From: Leptodontidium sp. MPI-SDFR-AT-0119
Taxonomy: Eukaryota > Ascomycota > Leotiomycetes > Helotiales > Leptodontidiaceae
Direction: 5' to 3'
Assembly: GCA_020726505.1 (NCBI GenBank)
Contig: JAHLEZ010000012.1
Span: 496,001-560,000, forward strand
Length of the DNA: 64,000 nt
Part shown: one piece after another, positions 13,561 to 24,172 of the stretch
How positions within the stretch are numbered: position 1 is the stretch's first letter
Layout of the letters: each line of letters opens with the position of its first letter
Notes under the pieces: model-generated
Told to the model about the DNA's origin: nothing
Database searches by the model: none
The model's input: the letters and a program-made list of their open reading frames with translations, nothing else
Position numbers and translations under genes: made by a program

Positions 13561-13962
13561 CAAGGAGTGCCCTAAGTGGAAAGTCTCTAATTATTAATTT
13601 TAGTACATAGAATTCTCTTTATATGTACTTAATGTACGCCATCCCTTTGAGACTCGCAGGTTCTCGATCTTGTAATAAGAGGCGAGGACGACAAGGTTAA
13701 TTGTCTCTCCCTTCAAAAACTCCTTCTCCTAATTCCGTTAATGTCGGGATGTCTGAGTATTCGAGTGTACTAACTGTAGCGCTCGAGTAATAGTTAGTTA
13801 ATTGTTTCCCGAGAAGTCTTCCTCTTTATAACTAATTTCAGATTCTAAATCTTCAAAGTAAATTAGCCTTACTCTATTCTCTCTATATAATACTTCGGCA
13901 TCTTTTACTTCCTCGGTGACATTGTTAGTCTTAACTATAGTAATAAAACTAGAGCGCTAATC

Positions 13963-14481
13963 TTATAAAGAAGCGAGTATAATGCCCCCGTCGTAATCTC
14001 TTAAGTAGTAAAAAGTAACTCTAGCTTTGCGGAAAAACAGAAAACTAAGGATAACCTTAACTCCGGGACTATCTATAATATAAAACTGATTATTAATCGC
14101 GCAGTTGCCTATAATAACAGTGATATTATTAGTAAATCTAACGAAACGAGACTTCACACTAGTAATCGTCTTTAAGGCTATCGTTTGGCTTCTCGTTATT
14201 AGTAATTCCAAGAGGTTAACTACTTTAAGAGTTATATAACTGACTTTAGCCCCCGTGTCGAGTGTAGCCCTAACATCGCTGACTTTAGAGCGGCTAGGCA
14301 TTGTAACTACTACCTTCGGCGCTGGCGAGTAGAACGAGTTGCCTATTTCCGTGGAGCCACTTATAGCCTCTATCTTAACACAAAAGCTAGTGTTTCTTAC
14401 TAGTCGAGTACTTCGCCGCATCGTTCTAGGTGACGTAAAAGGCACTAAGCGAAGAAGTTCTAGCACTAGGTCTCTATACAC
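13963..14481 (-). pseudogene. Gypsy retropepsin-like protease
   Basis: An open stretch of 172 codons on the minus strand contains ATLDTGAKVSYI near its middle. DTG is the catalytic triad of retroviral-type aspartic proteases, and the downstream part has a retropepsin-like layout. It sits between gag and RT as expected in Ty3/gypsy. The open length in an otherwise RIP-broken polyprotein suggests few CpA sites were hit here. I count it as part of a dead element. Confidence 0.8.
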
Positions 14482-14599
14482 TAATAGTATACTGAGGAAA
14501 AGTACTAGGACCGGCTTAAACAGTAAGATAGCGTTAAGTAGTAGTTATATTACTGACTTCTTAATTATTGATTCTTGTACTATAGCGACACTATTCCGG

Positions 14600-17379
14600 A
14601 ATTACTACTAATAGGCCTGAAATTTCAAAGCAAGGAGATTCCTAAGGACCTTAGGGAACGCTTAGACCCTTCTTCTCTATTTTATTCTCTCTAAGAGCCA
14701 ACTAGGGACCTTCTTTGTTCTAATACTGTCTCGCTTTATTAAGGGGTACTTGTTTAATTAATCCGCGTATAACGTAAGCTTTAGGAAAGTATATAAAGAA
14801 TTAAGTAATAATCTCTACAATATAATAACCTCTTCCTTGTTAAGGCTATAGTCGTCTTTAAAAGTAATGGCTTTAACGTTAATAATATACTCCCTTTATA
14901 TCTGTTAATTAATTGCACTGCTAAGCGTTCGGGAAGCTCTGAGAGGGTTAATAAGCACTATTATCTCCCCTAGCGTAAGGTTGCCAAGTAATTCTTATAA
15001 AGACAGCAGCTTGTCGAGGACCTTGTCGAGCTTATAGTCGTTCCGGTTTAATGTTTCTTATATACGGGGGTTCCGAGAAGACGTTAATTACGTGATAGGT
15101 CTAGGGATTCCAGAGGGGATTACAGTTAGTTTAGGCTTCGCGGTGTGCCTCTTCGCTAAAGTGCTAGTTGTAGTATTCCGAGCTAGTGCCTTAGATGCGG
15201 TTAATATAATAAGTTTAGAGACTATATTAGAGATCTTAGACTTGTTCCTGGCTAGGATTTACTGAGGGGTCTTCCTTACTTCTTTAGGATTGTCCACATC
15301 TATAACTTTAGTGAACTACACAGCGTCTCTAATATCTAGAGGAACCTTCGGTTTACTATATGAGGCCTAAGCTTTGATTTTGTCTTGTAACTTATCGGAT
15401 CTCTTATATAGCTTAAATGTTAGGGCCTTCTTTCGGGCTTTAGTCTCGATGGGGGTAACTATTGCCTCGGAATTAGAGCTGTCCTTTGTATTAGACAAGA
15501 GAGCTTAGACTTAGACGATTTGCTCTTCAGAATAGTCCTACTACTATAAGATAATAGACTCGCCGGTGTTAATAGGCTTATCAATGAATTCAATATAATT
15601 AATTGTAGAAGTTACTCTCTTCTTTCTTACAAGCGCCACTTCTAACTACGATACTAGTAACTCTTTAACCGCCTGTGCTCTACGTTTGGGATTAGGAGAG
15701 TATTAGCTGTTTAATACACAAGAGAAGATATACTCTCGTCTAAGTCTCTTATTAGTAGGAAACTATATAGGGTACGACTTTTTCCCTTCTTCTTAAGGTC
15801 TTATACAAATGTAGCCATTATCTTCTACTTTATAAATTACCTTAAGACTTATAAACTTCTTGTAATTAAAACATTGATTTATGAACTTATGTCGTGCTTG
15901 AGGTCTCATCCCGGGCTCTTAACGATTCATATACTACCGGCACCTATAATCATCTCTTGCCTTTTTGTTGTAGGCAATAGAGTTAAGATGGCTAGTCTTA
16001 TAATTAACGCTAGTTACCTCTTGAGCCTCTTTAGTGAATCGTAAGATATTTATCTCGGCCGTGTATCTGACGTTCGTGGCTCTCTTAACTACTACCACAA
16101 GGATCTTTATGTGCTTTAGACCGTTATAAACGTTCTTTAGGTCTCTGTCTATAGTACTCTTGGGGTCTCTGGCGATCTTTTGTAGAGTTAGAAGAAACAT
16201 AAGGTCTAAGTTAACTATAACTTCTCTGTCCTGTCTCTTAAAGGCCTTATAAATCTCTTCACCTAGGGCGTTATCTTTATAGCCTAGGAAGTTCGGGTAC
16301 TGCGATAGTAGTACTAAGGTCGACTAGCCTTATATAGTCATAGACGTAGGCTAAACCTTCTCCTCCCGGTGATTAGACGTCTTAGCAAAGATATTAGGCC
16401 GACTTACCTATATCTATCAGTGGTTTGTAATGCCTTACTCCTCTGTAATAGTATATAAGTCTCGTTCCGAATTAAGCTAGGCTTTAATAGCGCTGTAAAT
16501 GTCGTTGAACGCATCTGTCTTGAGGTCTTTTAACGACTCTCTATTCTTAGAGGCAGCTTATATAGCCTTATTCCGAAGGCTTCAGGGGAGTACAAGTATG
16601 AATCGAGTCGACGCTTGCTTCTTAGTGAGATTGCCTCGGTCGACGTAGTTTAGGGCTACCTTTCTGAAGGCCCTAAGGAACTTCCGGCATTAGTCTAGGG
16701 AAGGTTGGCCGTCAATTTGAGTATCTTTAAAATCTTACTCTAATAAGTCTAAGTAAGTATTTGTATATAAACGATACTCACTGTCGTCGGCTTAATAGTC
16801 TTACTTCACTTCCCTCTTGAGGCTAGCGTATATTCCGGTTTTGAAGTTAAGGAGCTTTTAAATGTTTTACGCTTAAGAAAGGGTTATATAGTCGACTACC
16901 TATTCCTTCTTCTCCTAGTCGTTAGTAACTATATAACTTACGAAGTATTTGTTAAGGGTCTAGAAGTAGGTGCTGACGTTAATGCCGTTGAAAATGGGAG
17001 TATTCGGGGATCCAGGGATTAATATCGGCTGACTAACGTAGACCTTAATATTCTTGAGATTATTCGCGGTAATAGCCGGGGTCGAGTTAAGGGCGGCAGG
17101 TTTAACGGTGTTAATAAAGGGAGCTGAGTTACTAGGTCTAGTATTACTAGACCCCTTCCCTTTGCCTTTCCCTTTCCCCTTCTTGCTGTCTAGTAAGCTC
17201 TAGAAAGTGTTATTATTATAAGGGGTAAAACCCCTATTAGAGGTCCCTGAATTATAGGAAGCGCCAGGCTTAACGCCTGCAACCGTCTTAAAGTTGCTTC
17301 TAGTAGCAGGTCCCGGGGTGTCAGTAAAGGGAGCCCCCTTTTAATTATTAGCGTTATTTAGTTTACCGTAGCCGGACAT
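14600..17379 (-). pseudogene. Gypsy gag (RIP-broken)
   Basis: A start codon at 17379 (minus) opens a frame MSGYGKLNNANN, broken by a stop soon after. Near 16980 the frame reads IFNGINVSTYF, matching the FxGxNxTxFL opening of fungal gypsy gag. At 16200-15934 an 88-codon open stretch continues the same protein region. Near 15870 the frame reads QCFNYKKF, possibly a decayed CCHC zinc knuckle. The 17380-18215 stretch upstream is the untranslated leader. Confidence 0.7.
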
Positions 17380-18215
17380 CGTTAGTGAGTTAAATGTGAT
17401 TCGAGGTTTGTGAAAGAATATATGTAGTCGTTTAATCGAAAACAATGAAAGTAACAAAAGATTTGGTGTAAGTGTTGTGTTATTATATAAAGAAAGTAAA
17501 GAAACGTCCCTCTAGAAACAAGTATTTAGGGCCTCGCCTCCCTAAGCGAAGGGCAAAACGATAGGCTCTCTTAGCGAGGTCTTAGCCTGCGCCTTAGGCC
17601 CTATACGCCGAAATTATAGAGGGTTTAAATTAATAAATAGGGGGTAAATAGAAATTAAATAACGCTAAAAAAGATAATTAAGGCCTAGTTCTGGACTAGC
17701 CTAGAACACACTTCCGCTAAATCTCTAAGTAAGACTTCGGCCTTTAGCTGACGAACTAAAGAGTAAGGCCTATAATACTCAGTTAACTTCTTATATAGTA
17801 ATCTCGGCACCTTATATTATTAGGCCCTGGCGGTTTAATACTATAGGGCCTTGTATTACCGTGGAAAGTATCGTGAGATAGCAACGCACAAGTCTTCGGA
17901 ATAACAGGCATAAAGCCTCAAGCTAAGAGAGAAGAGATTTTCTAGTACTCCAGGTGTCCCCACGTATTATAAAGGTTCACTTGCTTCCCTTGTGTCTCTC
18001 TACTCTCTCTGTCGTATACTCGTGCCTCTATATCTACTATTTTTGCTTTCGAAGGCTAAGGAGTTACTAACTAAATAAGTCCCTTAGTTTAAGTAGTTGT
18101 CGTTTCTTAATTCTCCCTAAACGCTTATAATTAATATAAAGGGCCCTTTCCGCATAACTTACCTAGTTCTATTTCCTCGTACTGAACTCACTCCCTGCGT
18201 TAGTCACTAAAAATA

Positions 18216-18499
18216 TACGGGAGGGAAAAAGCCTAATAAACTACATAATAAGAGAAGTAATATATAGTGAGGTACAGGAGAGATTCTAAGTGTAGGAAAT
18301 CGCGGATCGATCAAATCTAGAGATAATATATATCTAAAGAGTATGAAATGTCGAGAGAGGGGAGGAGAAAAAAGTGTATTAGATAATATCTATAAAAAGT
18401 TCTTAGTTCTTGAGTTGTTTTTAAGTGATAAACCCTTTTATATAGAAAGAGCCTATCCGGTCAGGTGACAAAGGAGCTACCAGAGCCTTCCCCACCACA
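18216..18499 (-). repeat. 5' LTR of the gypsy element
   Basis: This 284-base LTR starts TACGGGAGGG (TG to TA by transition) and ends CCCACCACA. It is followed by the second CTAG at 18500-18503. Confidence 0.92.
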
Positions 18500-18519
18500 C
18501 TAGCACTTACAAAAGTACG

Positions 18520-20000
18520 ATTCGAGTACTATAAATACACTTGTCCCGCTTATATAAGTCTTTAAGTACAAGCCTAATAAAGACGGATATATCTTAAAAT
18601 GTCGCTCTCGAATAGTAGTTCGGGGTGATTTCTAAAGTGAAGTAACGATTATATTAATATACGCTAATACGCTCTCTATAAAGTCTTTTAGAATCGCTAT
18701 AACACTCGCAGCCAATTTTAATTTAAAAGTCAAGTACTTTAACGTAATTAATGCCTTTATTAATGCCTTAAGAGATATAAATAATAAAACAGTATACTAC
18801 TAATTTCCACTCGGTTTCTAATAGCCTAGCCAAGTATTACGAGTTAATCGCGTACTTTACAAAATACGTAATTCCCCTTACCTCTAATATAAGTATATAA
18901 GTAAGACTTTAACTAATTTAAGGCTCTCTCCTTACTTAAAGGAGCCTTATATGTTTATAAATCTTAAACACAAAATCTTAGTCCTCTTTTACGTAAATAA
19001 TATCCAGGTACTTTATTACTAAAATAATTAAAAGCTTAGACAAGATCTTATTAAGCGTCTAAACTAAGTATATAATATATATAATCTTAGAGATATTAAG
19101 TAATTCTTAGGGATTAAAGTATTACGTGATTAAAAGCGCAAAACAATCTCCTTAGTCTATAACTAGTACCTTAAGAAGATTACTCGCAAATTTAAGTAAG
19201 TAAATAGTAATTATTTAATAACACTACTATTATAAATTAATCTTATTAAGTATATAAGACAAGCTTCTAAGAAATATATTAAAGTATACTAAGAGAAAGT
19301 AAGCTCTGTCTTATACACAATAATTATTATAAGACTAAATATTATATATATAATTACCTTACTTTCACAATTCGTAATAAACCTTAGGCTTAAACACTTT
19401 ACTATAATATATTAGCTCATTTACTACTTATTTAGTACGCGCTTCTTAAGTATTATTTATAGTAAGTACTATAGTAAAGTAATTATTATTACCTTTAACG
19501 CCTCTTTCGCTAATAATATAAAGACATAACGATTATCTTAAGGTTACGTGATTTTTTTATTTAGTGGGCTAGTAATTTAGAAAGTATTAAGACAAGTAAT
19601 AATTACTACTTTAATAACTAAAGTAGAACTACTTATATTAGAGTATATAAGTAAAGAAATTATAGCTCTTTAATACTTCTTTAAAAATCTAACTCTTAAT
19701 TTAAGTAAGACGTGGGAGATTCTATATAATAATTAATAAACTATTAAGCTCGTTATAAATAATACTAAAAGGATCGCGACAAAGTTATACTATATTAATA
19801 TTTATAATATATAATTAAAGTAAGAGTATACTCGCGGATCCTTTAAAGTAATATATCTTTTAATTATTAATATACTTATTAATAGTCTCACGAAGAATTT
19901 ATTTCGCTAGAAATTCGAGCTTTTTAAAGCTCTCTTAAACTTTAGTGATTATAAATCTTAAGTTAAAGAGCTTTAAATATATTTATTAAAAGTATATAAA
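18520..20000 (+). pseudogene. Copia-2 reverse transcriptase and RNase H (RIP-broken)
   Basis: The Copia-2 pol frame resumes after the gypsy element. At 18555-18660 it reads KYKPNKDGYILKCRSRIVV, the RT start of fungal Copia elements, followed by a DVINAF-type motif near 18740. At 19560-19960 the RNase H end is legible, including the LRHVDIHN-like segment near 19785. In-frame stops are abundant and of RIP type. Confidence 0.85.
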
Positions 20001-22300
20001 GAAATTCTATATTATTTTTTATTTATAAAAACTTTTCTACTTAATAAATTAAGTATCTTTATAGCTAAAACATTAGAAATTTACTTAATTCCGCTTAAAT
20101 CTCACAGTAGATCCGGCTAAACTTAACTAAAGATCTTATAAATCTATAAAATAAAAAAAAACTTAACTAAAACTCCACGTAAAAACAAAAAGATCCCCGT
20201 AAACTTAACTAAATCTTACTTAAACTTAAAGCTCTTTAGACTAAAGTATACTAGTTATGTTTTTAAATATGTCTATTATACTTATAGACTTTCCGCGCTT
20301 TTTTATAACTTTATTAGCTTTAGTTCTAGCCTTATTATTTAAGTCATCCTTCTTATTATACTTAAAAAGAGGACGGCGCGAAGAAAAGGAAACGATCTCA
20401 TTAGTCTCCTCTTTAGAACTCGAAGACTTACTTAAATAATTAAGGAGGGTCTTAATAGTAACGTAATACTTTTTAATAGACTTAAAACAATTAACTTAAT
20501 AATCGCTAATAAGTCATTAGAAAAGGAATTTATATACTTTTTAATTATCGGCATTAATAGTGTAGACTAATCTCTTATTGTACTTTAAAAGATTATTAGT
20601 AGCGGGAGAGTATAAGTGGCTACTAGTGTAATTAAAGTAGCGATTACTAGCCGAAGTAGTGTTTATATAATAGTGTCCTTAATCTCCTTTACTATAAGCG
20701 GTAAATTAAATATATAATAGACAAGGATTAGTAAATTCGCGGCTTATAGTATTATTAGTATATACTTTAATACTTAATTAATAAAAGTAAGATTTAAATA
20801 AATAAAAAGAAAAATATATTACGAGTTCTTTTTATTAGCGAAGATCCCTTAAAACTCTTACGAGACTAGTAAGGAGAAATAAAAACACTAGCGCGTTTAC
20901 GAGGTTAGAGATTAAGAACTTTATTTAATACTCTCTTAGAAGTCTTTAAAGTACTAATAGAAACTTAAATAGTTATCTTAAATAACGTACGAGTAATATA
21001 AATAAAAAAAGAAGATTTTAGTAAAAAGAGATAAATAAAAGTACGACGAAAGTAGTGAGGGATAAGTAAGATATTATTATTAAAGTCGAATACGTCTATA
21101 AAATAGAGGGGATCGCTTAAGGAGATAATAAAACGAGAAGGTATAAAAGGAGTAAAGGAGACACTACTAATAAGCTTATCTTTATTATTATTAATCTCAC
21201 TAAAGACATCCTTAAGTTTATTATTATTGTCTTCTTAAATAAGAGATAGTAAGGCGGATACTTTTATAGTAATTATTTATTACTTAAAGAGTTAATTTAA
21301 TACTCGAAAGTGAAGGAGTAAGAGATAAAGGTATAAAAATAAATAATTAAAGATAAGGAAATAAATACTTATAACTTAGAGTCTTTAGCGACGTTATTCT
21401 TATATAACTTCGCACTTTATATTAGAGCCACCTTCCTCGCGGGTAATTTAGCGATTTATTTAATTAGTGAGAGCCCTAAAACGTTCTTATAGACTCTTAG
21501 TAGTCTTAGAAAGAGTAAATTTATTAGGTATCTTAGAATGCTCGATAATGAATTTAATAATATAAAAGAAGAGGAAAGGAATAGAAGGGTAAATATAAAG
21601 GTGTATATTAACGTTAGTAATACTAGAAAAGGGTTATTATTAATAAGAAAGGAGGGCAGTATTTATAATTATAAGCGGAAGACTCGCGATCACTGATCGC
21701 GCGTATAGTCTACTAATTAATACTACTTACTAGGTAAGTGGAAACCTCTGTACTAACCTGACGTGGCTCAGCTAATTAGAGTATTAAGCGCCACTTCTTA
21801 ACTTAGACGCAATCACTAGCGACGTCTAATTAATTAATTAATACCTTAATCGCACTTGTCTTACTACAGACTAGGCTATTTATCTTATAGTAAGATCTTA
21901 GCCTTATAATCTGTAAATCGTACTCTCTCTCTAGAAACTTTATCTTATATTTTTATATTTATAATTTAAAATAGACATATAAATACTCTTATGTTTATAG
22001 TACGCCTTGTTTACGTATTCTTATTTAATACTTGAGATCTTAACGCGGCGACTTATATTATTATTTACTTTTTAGGGGGTACACATTTATTAGCGAACGA
22101 GCTCTTAATTACGTGCTTAGCTACGTATTATACTTTCTTTTATTAAAACTCATTTAACGACTATATAATAGTCTTAGTTAGTCTTTCTTAGAGCCTTGTT
22201 TATTTACTTAGAGTACGTATAAGGTATCTCTTGATCTCTTTAGTACGCCTCTTTAATACTAAGCTTAACGTCCTTATAACTATAGCTTGTCATAGGGGTG
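20001..22300 (+). other. Copia-2 3' tail with eroded frames
   Basis: Between RNase H and the 3' LTR lies 2.3 kb of very AT-rich DNA. The plus strand near 21340-21690 has a longish frame including SPKTFL and KSKFIRYLRML, then a basic end, but I do not recognise it. A 60-codon open stretch at 20257-20439 has no known motif. This could be an extra gene of the element, or another eroded insertion. Confidence 0.35.
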
Positions 22301-22494
22301 TGTCGCGTATTAGCGTAGTTCTTTAGTCTAGTGTATACTTACGTAAGTACTTTAGGTATATAAACCTAGTCTCTAGCTCCTCTCTTTAAGAGAATAACGC
22401 TTAATTTAATTAATCTTTAAAAACACTTTCTAAAACCTCATCTAATCGTAGAATCTTTCAAACCCCAGAGCTAATACTCGTCTTCTACACGACA
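22301..22494 (+). repeat. 3' LTR of Copia-2
   Basis: This 194-base partner of the LTR at 2552-2745 runs from TGTCGCGT to ACGACA. The bases AGGGGTG just before it may be the polypurine tract. Confidence 0.93.
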
Positions 22495-22499
22495 ATTTC
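22495..22499. repeat. Target-site duplication (ATTTC), right copy, Copia-2
   Basis: ATTTC directly follows the right LTR and matches 2547-2551. Confidence 0.93.
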
Positions 22500-22960
22500 C
22501 ATTTATTTGCTATAGCTAATATAAATATTAACCTGTAAGATTCTGGTCTACAAGTAACTAAAAAGGTTTCTAAGTAATTAAGGCCTAATATTTAATCAAA
22601 GCCTTTTACAACTCATCTTGATTTATATTTTATAATATTATTATTTAGGTCTGTTTTTATTTTATAAACCTATTTACCTCTTAAATAGGTTTTATTAGGT
22701 GGTAATTCTACTAAATCCCACGTATTTTGTAACTCTAATTCGTCTATTTCTAATTTTATAGATTTTAACTAATTATCTTTATTAGAACTATTTATAGCCT
22801 GTTTATATATATTAGGTTTATTATTAATATTAATTATAAGAGCTAAGTCTTCTTCATTTTCTGTAGAGGTACTTATTAAAGCTATATTTGGAGAGTTATT
22901 TATTACAACTTGAGGAAAAGTTGTTCTTTGGCGGCCTGATCCGTCCGGGTGAATATTATT
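22495..22960 (-). mobile_element. Copia-1, N-terminal part of RT (RIP-broken)
   Basis: On the minus strand the frame reads through QNTWDLVELPP, then VYKIKTDLNNN, VVKGFD and RPESYRLIFILAIANKWKL, the standard opening of Copia RT. Three in-frame stops stand where KWV, RWVV and DQI are expected. It continues into 1290-2551 once the insertion is removed. Upstream the frame passes into the Asn-rich linker and is then lost, so gag, protease and integrase of Copia-1 are missing. Confidence 0.87.
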
Positions 22961-23039
22961 ATTATTATTACTTTTTGTAATTCTTGTATTAGTATTATTA
23001 CTTCTTGTAATTCTTATATTATTAATATTATCCTTATTA

Positions 23040-23507
<468 letters not shown>

Positions 23508-23640
23508 GTATTGAGATGTTGGTGATTTCATCCCCGTTTCTGGGGTAGTGTGGTCGCTGTTTTACCAACCCTTTCCACCTCGCTTAGGCGCTCGAACATT
23601 GAGCTACGAGCTCTAGCGCATTAGCCCACTCGCCGCCTTA
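23508..23640 (-). other. SINE-like segment adjoining the AAT tract
   Basis: Read on the minus strand, 23640-23580 has features of a tRNA-derived head: GTGGGCTAATGCGC resembles an A box and GTTCGAGCGCC resembles a B box about 25 bases later. A short GC-balanced body follows, then the AAT tract, in the order head-body-repeat tail known for SINEs. The boxes are imperfect and no target duplication was found. It could equally be unrelated single-copy DNA. Confidence 0.3.
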
Positions 23641-24172
23641 AGCACCTTCCAACCAACAAATTCTCCCTCGCCTATTCCAAGTCAATAACCATGACCATCA
23701 GAACAGTGAGGGTTGACTACAACGGAAGGTTATCCACATGAGAGGCCCTAACACCCTGTTAAGTATGTATTTAAATCATCGGTCTCGCCGTCGTTTTTCT
23801 CCTATTACCCTCCTTACTCATTGCCTCCTTACTATCGAATTATTCTTCCTCCATTCCAGTTCCCGTACCCTTTTACATTCCTAAACTACCAATCGAGGAT
23901 TTATGAACTCGCACGATCGACGTATCGCCAGACTGGTTGCACACCGTAACAGGTGCCTCTAATTTCTCAAACACCACTACCCCACACTCAAAGCTGCCAA
24001 GGAGTCGAAGTGGTACAGGCAGTATTGCGCAACACAACTTAGGATCAACTCCTTACGACGTGGTGAACAATCCTCTTCCCAGGACGATATCGTCCTTGAC
24101 CGTCTGAGAAGTCTGACGTTGCAATAATCAACAATCCTCGTTGTATCCTTGGTATTACCACTAAGTGACAGC
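23641..24172. other. Intergenic region before the DUF3435 pseudogene
   Basis: Composition is normal rather than RIP-eroded. No gene or repeat was recognised. If the DUF3435 gene was a Starship captain, its element boundary would be expected here, but I see no convincing terminal repeat. Confidence 0.5.

Larger units (their letters stand above)
7204..18499 (-). mobile_element. Ty3/gypsy retrotransposon nested in Copia-2
   Basis: Two 284-base LTRs with a CTAG duplication bound an 11.3 kb element. The gene order on the minus strand is gag, protease, RT, RNase H, integrase, as in Ty3/gypsy. A polypurine tract touches the left LTR, which confirms the minus orientation. A tail of about 2.3 kb without recognisable domains lies between integrase and 3' LTR. 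RIP stops occur throughout, but some long open stretches remain (protease and parts of RT), so it is less eroded than Copia-2 and probably younger. Confidence 0.9.
2552..22494 (+). mobile_element. Copia-2: full-length Ty1/Copia retrotransposon carrying a nested gypsy element
   Basis: The element runs from a 194-base LTR to its partner on the plus strand and is flanked by ATTTC duplications. Domain order is gag, protease, GAG-pre-integrase, integrase, then RT and RNase H after the gypsy insertion (7204-18499), which is the Copia order (integrase before RT). Without the gypsy element it would be about 8.6 kb, long for Copia; part of the excess is a 2.3 kb tail between RNase H and the 3' LTR. 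All frames are heavily RIP-mutated, so it cannot move by itself. Confidence 0.9.

Noticed and set aside
2552..22494. A single 20 kb giant retroelement
   Set aside because: The middle 11.3 kb has its own LTRs, duplication and opposite-strand gene order, so it is a separate gypsy insertion.
23580..23640. A tRNA gene
   Set aside because: Box-like motifs are present but no acceptor stem or anticodon arm can be folded; at most a decayed SINE head.
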